Origin: CAVZTA01 sp963778025
GTDB taxonomy: Bacteria; Chloroflexota; Limnocylindria; Limnocylindrales; CSP1-4
Reading direction: 5' to 3'
DNA length: 64,000 bases
Assembly: GCA_963778025.1 (NCBI GenBank)
Contig: CAVZTA010000010.1
Location: 1 to 64,000, forward strand
In this document: piece after piece, positions 28,739-37,148 of the stretch
Numbering within the stretch: the first letter of the stretch is position 1
Layout of the letters: each line of letters begins with the position of its first letter
The notes under the pieces: model-generated
Told to the model about the DNA's origin: nothing
Database searches by the model: none
Seen by the model: only the letters and a program-made list of their open reading frames with translations
Translations under genes and position numbers: made by a program

Positions 28739-29239
28739 CTAGGGCTGGCGGAGGCACGTCGCACCGCTGCAGACGTACTCGACGGGGATGCTGACGACGG
28801 TCTTGAGCTGCACGCCGTTCTTGAAGACGAGCTGCCGGACGATCGGCGTCAGGAGGTCGAACTTCGCTTCGAACTTGACGACCGCGACGCATCCGATGCG
28901 GATCGGCGCACACGCCTCGTTGTTCGAGGGATCGACGCCGTCATCGTTCTTGTTGTCGTTGGGGTCGTATGGCTTGTAATACTCGACGTCGAAGGTGGTC
29001 GCGGGATCGCCCGTGTTCACGACGGACGACTGGCCGAACGTTCGCTGGCGGATGAGCGTCGCATCCTGGTTCACGATCGCCAGACGCGCCCCTTCACGCG
29101 CGGCGTTCGTGAGCGAGGTGTAGACGAATACGCCTCGGCCCAGATCGAACAGTCCGCAGACCACGAGCAGGAAGATGGGCAGGACGACCGCGAACTCGAC
29201 GAGGCTCTGGCCCCTCGTCCGGCCACGTCGGAGCTTCAT
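28739..29239 (-). CDS. TadE-like pseudopilin, cassette A gene 2
   Basis: 166 residues, intact. The leader GRTRGQSLVEFAVVLPIFLL leads into LFDLGRGVFVYTSLTNAARE, the TadE signature. The exported part has cysteine pairs near the end (EYVCSGATCLRQP). ATG 29239 overlaps the TGA of gene 1 (ATGA), so the pair is translationally coupled. Paralogous to the genes at 25507-26044 and 21889-22370. Confidence 0.88.
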   Translation of the reverse strand: MKLRRGRTRGQSLVEFAVVLPIFLLVVCGLFDLGRGVFVYTSLTNAAREGARLAIVNQDATLIRQRTFGQSSVVNTGDPATTFDVEYYKPYDPNDNKNDDGVDPSNNEACAPIRIGCVAVVKFEAKFDLLTPIVRQLVFKNGVQLKTVVSIPVEYVCSGATCLRQP

Positions 29240-30469
29240 GAGCCGTTCACCCGGATGACGGACGAGCACGGCACGTCGGTGAGGGCCGTGACGTCCTGGG
29301 AGTTGACGGTCCAGCCGTTCCCACTGGGAGCGCCCGGAGCGTTCTGGACGGTGGTCGTGAACCCGGCGGTCCCCCACGGTCCGTCGACCTTGTTGCGCTT
29401 CAGGCCGATCAATGACGGGACGTGACACACCGGCGGGGCGATCGAGATGTAGGCGCTCTTCAGCGTGAACAAGCTCCCGGCCGCGTTGGTGACGGTCAGC
29501 TTCACGTCGTACGTGCGCGACACCGCGGAGGTGTACGTGTGCGTCGGGTTCTGCTCCGTCGACGTGGCGCCGTCGCCGAAGTCCCAGAGCCACGCCGTGG
29601 GCGTGCCCGTCGAGTCATCGAAGAACTGGACGGGAAGGGGGCTGTTTCCCGGAGGTGACATCCGCGTGGAAGGCGGGCCCCACCGCCGCTGAGATGCCGA
29701 CGGACCTGGTGGACTGGCTCGAGCCGGCAGCGTTGTAGACGGTGAGTCGCACCGTGTACGCGCCGGGCGCCGCGTAGGTGTGCGTGGCGTCCTGTGTCGT
29801 GGCGGTGTTGTCGGGGCTGGACGGATCGCCGAAGTCCCACTGCCAGCTCGTCGGGAAGCCACCAGACTCGTCGGTGAACGAGATCGGCACGTTCACGGCC
29901 TGATTGAGTGGCGACGCGGCGAACGCCGCGGTCGGTGAGACGGGACCGCCGCCACCGCCCGGAGCGCCGCTCCCGGTCGCCGACATCCCCTCCTTGATCG
30001 GGAAGAGCGAGCTCGCAGTCACGTTGATCGCCGAGCCCAGGATCTGCGAGATGCCCGGCGTGATGACCTGGAAGCGGCAGTCGAACGAGACCTGCACCCG
30101 GTCACCGATATCCGTCGCCGTCCCGTTGCCGTTGACGTCGATGAACGTCGGGTACGGAGCCGTCACCAGGACGGTCTGTGTGGCGGGATCCCAGAGCCGG
30201 CAGTTCGTCGCGCGGGCGTTGGTCGTGACCAGCACCTGGTATTCGTCCTCGGTGTCGGCGTCACCGGCGTCGAGCTTCACGGCGTTGTTGGCCGCGAAGT
30301 TCGCCGCGAGCCGAGCCATGTTCTGCGAGTTGACCCAGCCGAGGTAGACCCGCCCGAAGTCGATTCCCACGAGCATGATCAGCAGGAGGACGGGCAGGAC
30401 GATCGAGAACTCGACCAGCGATTGCCCATGCGCATCGAGACGCGCGCGTAGACGGCGTACGTGGGACAT
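29236..30469 (-). CDS. TadE-PKD-PKD-PASTA-like surface protein, cassette A gene 1 (one frameshift)
   Basis: Residues 12-60 form the TadE module (HGQSLVEFSIVLPVLLLIML, then GIDFGRVYLGWVNSQNMARL). After a Gly-rich hinge come PKD domain 1 (ISFTDESGGFPTSWQWDFGD, then ATHTYAAPGAYTVRLTVYN) and PKD domain 2 (PVQFFDDSTGTPTAWLWDFG, then NPTHTYTS). The C-terminus is PASTA-like (CHVPSLIGLKRNKV, AGFTTTVQNA, WTVNSQDV). A one-base shift near 29654 lies between the PKD domains. About 410 residues. Likely a surface-exposed tip or adhesive subunit of a Tad-type structure. Confidence 0.8.
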
Positions 30470-30526
30470 CGGCTTCCCCGGCGGTGTATCGGACCTCATG
30501 ACGGACGGAGGTCCTGGCGATGGGCA

Positions 30527-30551
30527 GGACTATCGTCGGGGGACCTTGCGC
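30527..30551 (-). promoter_or_regulatory. Conserved upstream block of cassette A
   Basis: On the minus strand: GCGCAAGGTCCCCC then GACGATAGTCC. It matches the cassette B block at GCAAGGTC and GATAGTCC and lies 58-82 bp before the first gene. The spacing between the two halves is too short for an ordinary -35/-10 pair, so it may be an activator site plus -10. Confidence 0.5.
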
Positions 30552-30656
30552 ATCAACTTACGGGTGGTGCGTCGGGCCCACACCAGCCGAGAAGGTGGTC
30601 GCGGTCGGTACCAACGGCCGGTTCCCGCCGCTCGCGGGCGCCCCGACGATGCCCGC

Positions 30657-30878
30657 ATGATCAAGCGGCTGGGCATGTCCCTCATCTGGTTCTACGCCGG
30701 CTGGTACGCGGGCGCCATGGCCGCGTTCTTCGGCGGGTTCACGCCGTTCATCGGCCCGGTCATCGGCGTCCTGGCGGCCGGGTTCTACATCGGCGACACC
30801 CGCGGGATGTGGGGCACGCGCCGGAAGGCGAGGGCCGCGACCCGGCCCGCGACCGGGCTGCCCGAGCTCGTCGACTGA
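30657..30878 (+). CDS. Small two-helix membrane protein
   Basis: 73 residues (MIKRLGMSLIWFYAGWYAGA). Two membrane segments lie at about 7-27 and 30-48 (FTPFIGPVIGVLAAGFYIGD), followed by a basic tail with Arg/Lys/Ala and a PELVD end. Divergent from cassette A. No family recognised; composition and codon use look genuine. Confidence 0.55.
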   Translation: MIKRLGMSLIWFYAGWYAGAMAAFFGGFTPFIGPVIGVLAAGFYIGDTRGMWGTRRKARAATRPATGLPELVD

Positions 30879-30921
30879 TCGCCGGCCGCGCCATCGCGCG
30901 GCTCAGCGACGACCGATCGGC

Positions 30922-32502
30922 TCAGGGCTCCTCTGCGGATTCCGCCGGCAGCCACACCGTGAACGACGCGCCCGCCGCCGCTCCGTCCGCCTCGACGCGC
31001 GGGTCGAGCGTCAGGTCGCCGTTCATCGCCCGGCACAGCTCGCGCGAGACGTAGAGGCCGAGCCCCGACCCCTCGCCGCTCGGCGCTCCGCCGCGCTCGA
31101 AGCGCGTGAACAGTCGCGCTCGGTCGGCGTCGCTCACGCCCGGCCCGCCGTCGCGGATCGTGAGGGCCAGGCGCGGCCCCTCGGCGTCGGGTCGGATCCG
31201 GACCGAGATCGGCGTCCCGCGCCCGTACTTGAGCGCGTTGTCCAGCAGCGCCCACAGCACCTGGTCGAGCTGGTCCGCGTCGGCGATGGCGAGCCAGCCA
31301 TCCGAGGCATCGTCGAGCTCGAACGTGGCGTCGCTGGCGAGCCCCTCCCACGCGCGCCGCACCCGCGGACCCAACGCCAGGACGTCGCTGCTCGGACGTA
31401 GCGCACCGGATTCCAGCCGGGTGACGGTGAGGAGCTGGCGGACCATCCGCGACAGCCGGTCGACCTGCTCGGTGATGATGCCGAGCCGTCGGTCGGGATC
31501 CTCGCGCGAGATCTGGTCCGCGTAGGCGCGGATGCTGGCGAGCGGCGTCTGCAGGTTGTGGGACACGCCGCGGAGGAAGTCGTCCTTGGCGGCGTCCAGG
31601 TCGCGCAACCGCTGGTTCTGGGCCTCCACGCGCGCGAACAGCTGGGCGTTGCGCATCGCGACCGCGATCTCGAACGCGAACAGGTCGAGCAGATCCTGGT
31701 CCGCCCGCTCCCATCGCCGGGTCGCGGGCAGGTGGCCGACGATGACGCCCAGCGCCTCGCCGCCGGTGCGCAGCTCCGAGCGGATCGGGCGCGGATCGCC
31801 GGGCACGGGGACCTCGGTGGCGACGGACGATGGGTCGACGAGCAGCACCCGGGCGTCGATCAGCCCGAACGCGTTGCGCGCGTCGTGCGCGGCGCGTCGG
31901 GTGAGCTGCTCCAGGCCGTCGCGGGGGGACGCGTCCTCCATCGCGACGAGGATCCGGCCGAGCTCGCGGTTGCGTCGCTCGATGTCGGCCGCCAGGCGGT
32001 TATGGCTGTCGGCGAGGCGGGCGATCTCGTCGTCGCCGGGCGCGTCGATGGGCGTCGTGAGGTCGCCCGCCGAGACCCGCTCGACGGCGCGGGCGATCGC
32101 TCGCAGCGGCGCGGTCAGGTCGGTCGCGAGGGCATAGGCGATGAGCACGCCGAACACGACCGCCGACGCCACGGCGAACAGGAGGATCCGCCCGATCGTG
32201 GGGTCGGGCGACTGGTCGCCCGGGTCGAACACGAGCAGCATGACGATGCCGAACCCGGCCAGCGGCAGCACCGCCGCGGCCACCAGGGCGGCGGTCAGGC
32301 GTGCCCGGAAGGAGATCCGCCAGCGGGTCGACGACACCTCGTCGGGCGGGGCGACCGCGCGACGGAGCGGACGGAGCTCGGTCTCGGGCGGGATGGCGCC
32401 GGGTGCCGCGATCGCCCACGCCGAGGCACCGGGATCGATCCCCGACGGGCTGCCGTCCCAGTCGGGCGGTGGCTCCGGGTAGGACGACGTCGGCCGGTCC
32501 AC
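30922..32502 (-). CDS. Sensor histidine kinase
   Basis: 526 residues. A Pro-rich cytoplasmic N-terminus of about 65 residues is followed by two membrane helices (67-92 and 104-127) with a very short outer loop, so sensing is probably within the membrane or cytoplasm. Next come HAMP (about 128-180), a GAF-like domain (about 195-290) and HisKA with His315 (RGVSHNLQTPLASI). The ATPase domain has the N box WALLDNALKYGRG, the G1 box DGGPGV and the G2 box GSGLGLYVS. Start is GTG 32502, one base after the TGA of the response-regulator gene, so the two form an operon. Confidence 0.92.
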   Translation of the reverse strand: MDRPTSSYPEPPPDWDGSPSGIDPGASAWAIAAPGAIPPETELRPLRRAVAPPDEVSSTRWRISFRARLTAALVAAAVLPLAGFGIVMLLVFDPGDQSPDPTIGRILLFAVASAVVFGVLIAYALATDLTAPLRAIARAVERVSAGDLTTPIDAPGDDEIARLADSHNRLAADIERRNRELGRILVAMEDASPRDGLEQLTRRAAHDARNAFGLIDARVLLVDPSSVATEVPVPGDPRPIRSELRTGGEALGVIVGHLPATRRWERADQDLLDLFAFEIAVAMRNAQLFARVEAQNQRLRDLDAAKDDFLRGVSHNLQTPLASIRAYADQISREDPDRRLGIITEQVDRLSRMVRQLLTVTRLESGALRPSSDVLALGPRVRRAWEGLASDATFELDDASDGWLAIADADQLDQVLWALLDNALKYGRGTPISVRIRPDAEGPRLALTIRDGGPGVSDADRARLFTRFERGGAPSGEGSGLGLYVSRELCRAMNGDLTLDPRVEADGAAAGASFTVWLPAESAEEP

Positions 32503-32503
32503 C

Positions 32504-33262
32504 TCAGCCCGGGGCGAGCCCGGTCGACGGGGTGGTGCCGACGCCTGGAGCGGCGACGAGGCGGTAGCCGATGCCGCGCATCGTGATGAGGTGCTGCGGC
32601 TTGTTCGGGTCGACCTCGACCTTCTGGCGCAGGCGCCGCATCGTCACCCAGACGTAGGACGGATCGGCGTCGTCGGTGTCCGCCCAGCCGCGGCTCAGGA
32701 GGGTCTCGGTGGTCACCGTCTGACCGAGGTTCGCCGCCAGGGCGTAGAGCAGCCGCGACTCGGTGGGCGTGAGCTGGACGGGCTTGCCGCCGACGGTCGC
32801 CTCGCGCTTGTGGAGGTCCAGCACGAGGTCGGGGCCGAGCACCAGGCTCTGGCGCGGCACCTTGTCGCCGAGGCGGCGCAGGACGCGGGTGATCCGGGCG
32901 CGCAGCTCGGGATAGTGGTACGGCTTGGTCACGTAGTCCTCGGCGACCTCGTCGAGGAGATCGGCCTTGGAGTCCGCGGCGTCGATGGCCGAGAGGACGA
33001 TGATCGGCAGGTCGGCGAGGTTCTTCACCTCGCGCGCGAGCGTCAGCCCGTCCATGCGGGGCATCAGCATGTCGATGACGAGCAGGTCCGGCCAGCTCTG
33101 CCGAAGCCGGCGCAGCGCCTCGTCCCCGTCGCGGGCCGTGACGACGTCGTAGCCGTCGGCTCGCAGCTGCTCGGCGAGGACCACGAGCAGGTTGGGATCG
33201 TCGTCGACGATGAGGATCCGCGGCCGTGACGCGGCGTGTGATCCCGTGGGTGCGCCGAGCAT
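32504..33262 (-). CDS. OmpR-family response regulator
   Basis: 252 residues. The receiver domain has the acidic pair in ILIVDDDPNLLVV, the phospho-acceptor Asp in LLVIDMLMPRMDG, a Ser switch in IIVLSAIDAA and the Lys in VTKPYHYPEL. The C-terminal winged helix has LTPTESRLLYALAANLGQTV, then VWVTMRRLRQKVE and ITMRGIGYRLV. Partner of the adjacent kinase. ATG 33262 is used rather than longer starts because the receiver begins 16 residues later. Targets unknown. Confidence 0.93.
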   Translation of the reverse strand: MLGAPTGSHAASRPRILIVDDDPNLLVVLAEQLRADGYDVVTARDGDEALRRLRQSWPDLLVIDMLMPRMDGLTLAREVKNLADLPIIVLSAIDAADSKADLLDEVAEDYVTKPYHYPELRARITRVLRRLGDKVPRQSLVLGPDLVLDLHKREATVGGKPVQLTPTESRLLYALAANLGQTVTTETLLSRGWADTDDADPSYVWVTMRRLRQKVEVDPNKPQHLITMRGIGYRLVAAPGVGTTPSTGLAPG

Positions 33263-33276
33263 GGACCGAGGATAAC

Positions 33277-33304
33277 AGCGGCCCGGGGCGATCCCGGGGC
33301 CGCT
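33277..33304 (-). terminator. GC-rich hairpin after the transketolase genes
   Basis: AGCGGCCCGGGG and CCCGGGGCCGCT form an imperfect stem in the 62-bp gap between the transketolase C-terminal gene and the response regulator. No U-tract, so strength is uncertain. Confidence 0.45.
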
Positions 33305-33324
33305 GGGCGCCGCGGGTCGCTCGC

Positions 33325-34215
33325 TCAGGACGCGAGGAACGCGTCGATCGAGGCGCGGCGGATCCCGGCCGGGTCGAGGCCATGGGCCTGGGCATGCTGC
33401 CACGGCTCGCCGTAGCGACGGAGCTCGCGACGCGTCACGCCGAGCGACAGGATGCGCGTCGGGCGGTCACGCAGCGCATCCGCGACGACGCGCGTCGACG
33501 TCCCCGCGAGGGTCGGCTCGACGAGGATGATCTCCGGCGTGCCGGCGATGGCGCGCAGGGTCTCGGCGTCGAACGGCCGGATGGTCGCGGCATAGAGCAC
33601 CGTGACGTCGAGATCCTCGGTGGCATCGAGGACGCGCGAGAGCATCGGACCGACCGCGACGATGGTCGGGCCGCTGCCGCGCCGCACGACGACCATCCAC
33701 CGCCCGTCGGCATGGGCGACACGATTGGACGCGCCATCGAGCCGGAGGTAGACCGATCCGTGCCCGGCGACCGCCGTCCGCAGCAGCGCCTCGACCTCGT
33801 CCTCGTGGCCGGGCACGTGGATCGTCCAGTCGGGCAGCGTGTCGAGCAGCGCGACGTCCTCCGGCGCGTGGTGCGTGCGGCCGGAGTCGGACGCGTCGTA
33901 CGAGCCGCCGATCGACACGAGGACCGCGCCCGCGCCCTGATGCGTGAGGTCGAGCTTCACCTGCTCGAACGGCCGCTCCACGAGGAACGGCGCGTACGTG
34001 TGGGCGATGGGACGCAGCCCGCTGAGCGCGAGCCCGCCCGCGACGGATACCAGCAGCGACTCGCGGATGCCCACGTTGATGACCCGATCGGGATGCTTCC
34101 GGGCCGCGCGGGCGAACCGGTCCTCCGAGATGTCGGCGAGGACGACGGCGACTCGCGGGTCCTCGTCGAGGAGCTGGGAGGCCACCGTCGCGAAGCGCTC
34201 GCGCATGGTCGTCAT
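33325..34215 (-). CDS. Transketolase C-terminal subunit
   Basis: 296 residues: the pyrimidine-binding and C-terminal domains of a split transketolase (pentose-phosphate pathway, thiamine diphosphate-dependent). Motifs are VVLADISEDRF, RVINVGIRESLLVSVAGGLA (with the catalytic Glu) and SGRTHHAPEDVALL. The C-terminal domain is IVEPTL-like (IILVEPTLAGTSTRVV). ATG 34215 overlaps the stop of the N-terminal subunit gene (ATGA). Intact. Could also be a 1-deoxyxylulose-5-phosphate synthase-like variant, but the split form favours transketolase. Confidence 0.85.
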   Translation of the reverse strand: MTTMRERFATVASQLLDEDPRVAVVLADISEDRFARAARKHPDRVINVGIRESLLVSVAGGLALSGLRPIAHTYAPFLVERPFEQVKLDLTHQGAGAVLVSIGGSYDASDSGRTHHAPEDVALLDTLPDWTIHVPGHEDEVEALLRTAVAGHGSVYLRLDGASNRVAHADGRWMVVVRRGSGPTIVAVGPMLSRVLDATEDLDVTVLYAATIRPFDAETLRAIAGTPEIILVEPTLAGTSTRVVADALRDRPTRILSLGVTRRELRRYGEPWQHAQAHGLDPAGIRRASIDAFLAS

Positions 34216-34929
34216 CGTTTCGTCCCGACCACCGCCACGAGGACGCTCGGCCGCTCGGGATGCGTCTCGCGGAGGGCGGTCTCGATCGCGTCGTGGTCGC
34301 GACCGTCGACCTCGTGCGTCAGCCAGCCCTCGACGGCGAACCGGGCGGCGATGCCGCCGGGCCAGCCGTGGGTCGACGACTGGTTGTCGATGACGACGAC
34401 GGTCAGCCGGCCGAGACCGGCGGCCCGGGCGAACGCGATCGCCTCGGCGTTCGTGCCCTCGTCGAGCTCCGCGTCCCCGACGAGGACGACGACCCGCGCG
34501 TCACGGCCCTGTGCGCGGAGCCCGAGCGCGACGCCGACACCCAGCGGCAGCCCGTGACCCAGCGAGCCGCTCGAGATCTCGACGCCCGGCACCAGCAGTC
34601 GGTCGGGGTGGTGGCCGAGCGGCGAGTCGAACGTGGCGAATCCGTCGAGCCAGTCGAGCGGGAAGAACCCCTTCGCGGCGAGGATCGGCGAAGTACGCCT
34701 GGGGCCCATGGCCCTTCGAGAGCAGGAACCGGTCGCGGTCGGGATCGTCGGCGGTCGCGGGTGAGACGCGCAGGATGCGGTCGTAGAGGACCCACAGGAC
34801 GTCGAGCGTCGACGCGGCCGCGTGGTCGTGCTTCTCGTCGCCGGTCATGCGTGCCATGAGGCCGGGGAGGTCGTCGAAGCCGAGCGCCGTCGTGCCGTCG
34901 GACGCGGCGGGATCCGTCAGCAAGGTCAT
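34212..34929 (-). CDS. Transketolase N-terminal subunit (one frameshift)
   Basis: The thiamine-diphosphate-binding half. The first frame has TLDVLWVLYDRILRVSPATA and FLLSKGHGPQAYFA. A shift near 34690 leads to ILAAKGFFPLDWLDGFATFD, then HGLPLGVGVALGLRAQGRDA and the diphosphate/metal motif VVVLVGDAELDEGTNAEA with VVIDNQ. About 239 residues after repair, the normal size. Start ATG 34929 lies 17 bp from a perfect SoxR box, so the gene may respond to redox stress together with soxR. Confidence 0.85.
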
Positions 34930-34945
34930 GCGTCGCAGGTTCGGA

Positions 34946-34963
34946 CTTCAAGTGCGCTTGAAG
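34946..34963. promoter_or_regulatory. SoxR box
   Basis: Perfect 18-bp dyad CTTCAAGTGCGCTTGAAG, very close to the enterobacterial SoxR box (CCTCAAgttaacTTGAGG); the symmetry extends two bases further on each side. It lies between soxR and the divergent transketolase gene, so it can control both. Confidence 0.85.
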
Positions 34964-34987
34964 TCAAGCCCAGACGCCGGGCGTACG

Positions 34988-35455
34988 ATGGACGCGATGG
35001 AGCGCCCCAGGCGGACGACGGATCTGCTCACGATCGGTGAGCTCGCGGCACGCTCCGGGCTCGCCACGTCGGCGCTGCGCTTCTACGAGGCGGAACGGCT
35101 CATCCACGCCACCCGCACCGAGGCGGGTCACCGTCGGTACACCCGCTCGACGCTCCGCCGCGTGGCGTTCGTGCGCGCCGCCCGCGAGATCGGCCTGTCG
35201 CTCGACGACATCCGGCGGTCGCTCGAGACGCTCCCCGCCGACCGCACGCCGAGCAAGGCCGACTGGACGCGCCTTTCGCGGCGATGGCGTCTCCACCTGG
35301 AGGCGCGCATCGACTATCTCGAACGCCTCCGCGACGACCTCACGAGCTGCATCGGCTGCGGTTGCCTGTCGCTCGCGACGTGCCGGCTCCAGAACCGCCA
35401 GGACGAGATCGCGCGCGAGGGTCCGGGAGCCCGCTTCCTCCGCGCCGACGGGTAG
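34988..35455 (+). CDS. soxR: Redox-sensitive MerR-family regulator SoxR
   Basis: 155 residues. The MerR helix-turn-helix (LTIGELAARSGLATSALRFY, then EAERLI) is followed by the long dimer helix. The [2Fe-2S] motif C-x2-C-x-C-x5-C is exact: Cys121, 124, 126 and 132 (CIGCGCLSLATC). SoxR senses redox-cycling compounds through its cluster and activates from an overlong promoter spacer. A matching operator lies 25 bp upstream. No soxS is present; as in most non-enteric bacteria SoxR probably controls target genes directly, here perhaps the divergent transketolase pair. Confidence 0.93.
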   Translation: MDAMERPRRTTDLLTIGELAARSGLATSALRFYEAERLIHATRTEAGHRRYTRSTLRRVAFVRAAREIGLSLDDIRRSLETLPADRTPSKADWTRLSRRWRLHLEARIDYLERLRDDLTSCIGCGCLSLATCRLQNRQDEIAREGPGARFLRADG

Positions 35456-35459
35456 TCGC

Positions 35460-37121
35460 TTACGCGCCCGCGGGCACCGACGCGAGCACGGCCCGCTCGG
35501 CCAGCCCCAGCGGCAGCGACCCGCTCGAGGTCAGCGCGTCGTGGAAGTCGCGGATGACGTCGACCGGCGCATCCTTGGCCGCCTCGCTCACGCCGCGCGC
35601 CGCCAGGTAGCGGTCGCGCATGGCGAGGATCTCGAGGCAGCCGGTCAGGTAGGACGACGCCTGCGTCGGCCACCAGCAGTAGCGGCCGACTTCGGCCCGC
35701 GCGACCGGCTCGGGCATCGCCGCCTTGTCGATCATGAACCGGAGGGCGTCGTCGAACGACATCTCCCCGAGATGGAGCGACGTGTCGACGATGATCCGGC
35801 AGGCGCGGAACAGGGTCGCGTTGAGGTGCTGGAGCTCCTGCAACGGGTCGGTGAAGAAGCCGCGCTCGCGCATCACGCGCTCGGAGTAGAGCGCCCACCC
35901 TTCGGAGAAGTAGGGCGTCGAATACACGCGACGCAGCTTCGACGGGTTCGCCTTGCGCCGGACGAGGTGCCAGTGGTGGCCCGGATAGGCCTCGTGGACG
36001 GCGGTCGTCGGGATGGAGCCGTACGAGTTGCCCTTGAGGCGCTCCTGGATCTCGGCGTCGGGGGTGCCGTCGGGCGCGTACGGCACGAAGAAGTGGCCCT
36101 TCAGCTTGTCGCTGAACGCGGGCGGCGCGATGTACGACGCGACACCCAGGACGGGACGCTGGAAGACCGGTGACGGGACGACCGCACAGGCCTCGCCCGC
36201 GGGCAGCGTCGCCAGCCGCTCATCGCGCAGGAACTGCCGGGCCCGCTCCGTCCAGTCGGCGTACGCCTGGCGCATCGCCTCCTCCGTCGGTGGGTGATCC
36301 TCGTCGTTCTCGCGCAGGACCTCGACGTAGTCATCGTTCCCGGTCGCGTCCCTGGCGAGCGTGCGCATCTCGGCATCGAGCCGGTCGAACTCGGCCTGCC
36401 CGCGGTCGCGGAGCGAGCGTGCGTCGTCGCCGAGCACCTCGCGCTCCCGGAGGATCCGGCTGTACCGCTCCTCGCCCAGCTGCCACGTGCCATGGGCCTG
36501 CTTGGCCAGACGTCCGAGATACGCGACCCAGCGCTCCATCTCGCGCGCCGCGCCGTCGCCCGCCTGGAGGAGCCGGTCGCGATCGCCGGCGTCCTCCACG
36601 TCCAGCGCCACGAGCTCGCGCAGGTAGCGCACCGCCGCCCTGGCCGCGCCCAGCCCGCGCTCGACGATGAGTGGCGACGCGAGCGCGGGATCGAGATTGG
36701 CGATGCCCGCGTCCACCGCAGCGCCGACCTGGCCCATGCGCGCGATCGATGCGTCGACCAGCTCACGCTCCGGACGGAGGCGGTGCAGGAACAACGTGAA
36801 GATGCCGCTGGTCACCGGCGAGGAGTAGGTCAGCGGGTCGCGCTTCCACGCCCGCCATTCGGCCAGGATCGCCCGGCCGCGGAGCACCGCGCGTGCGAGG
36901 TCGCGGTCGATGGCCTCGTCCGCCGTGAGTCCGCCGTCCCCCAGGGCGTCGAAGCGGGCGAGGAACGTCGCGGCGTCCGCGTCACGGCGCGCGAACGCGT
37001 CGGCGGACAGGTCGTCGAGTCGTTCGTCGTATTCCGTGAGGCCGAGCGCGCTGCCCATGACGGGCGATGCGGCGAGGTCGGCGGCAAGGAGGTCGTCGGC
37101 AAGGGCGGGCAGATCGGACAT
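35460..37121 (-). CDS. DUF885 family peptidase-like protein
   Basis: 553 residues, intact. The DUF885 zinc-metallopeptidase-like signature is present: TTAVHEAYPGHHWHL (HExxxxH form), then YFSEGWALYSERVM with the third-ligand Glu region, and a C-terminal QASSYLTGC with LAERAV. Members are predicted carboxypeptidases or dipeptidases; substrate unknown. No signal peptide, so cytoplasmic. Tail-to-tail with soxR, with only four bases between. Confidence 0.88.
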   Translation of the reverse strand: MSDLPALADDLLAADLAASPVMGSALGLTEYDERLDDLSADAFARRDADAATFLARFDALGDGGLTADEAIDRDLARAVLRGRAILAEWRAWKRDPLTYSSPVTSGIFTLFLHRLRPERELVDASIARMGQVGAAVDAGIANLDPALASPLIVERGLGAARAAVRYLRELVALDVEDAGDRDRLLQAGDGAAREMERWVAYLGRLAKQAHGTWQLGEERYSRILREREVLGDDARSLRDRGQAEFDRLDAEMRTLARDATGNDDYVEVLRENDEDHPPTEEAMRQAYADWTERARQFLRDERLATLPAGEACAVVPSPVFQRPVLGVASYIAPPAFSDKLKGHFFVPYAPDGTPDAEIQERLKGNSYGSIPTTAVHEAYPGHHWHLVRRKANPSKLRRVYSTPYFSEGWALYSERVMRERGFFTDPLQELQHLNATLFRACRIIVDTSLHLGEMSFDDALRFMIDKAAMPEPVARAEVGRYCWWPTQASSYLTGCLEILAMRDRYLAARGVSEAAKDAPVDVIRDFHDALTSSGSLPLGLAERAVLASVPAGA

Positions 37122-37148
37122 GCGGAGCCTCCGAGGCGGCGCCGGGGG

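Noticed and set aside
20799..30469. A type IV pilus or type II secretion locus
   Set aside because: The proteins have TadE/TadG leaders, and no prepilin peptidase, ATPase, inner-membrane platform or secretin gene is present in the window.
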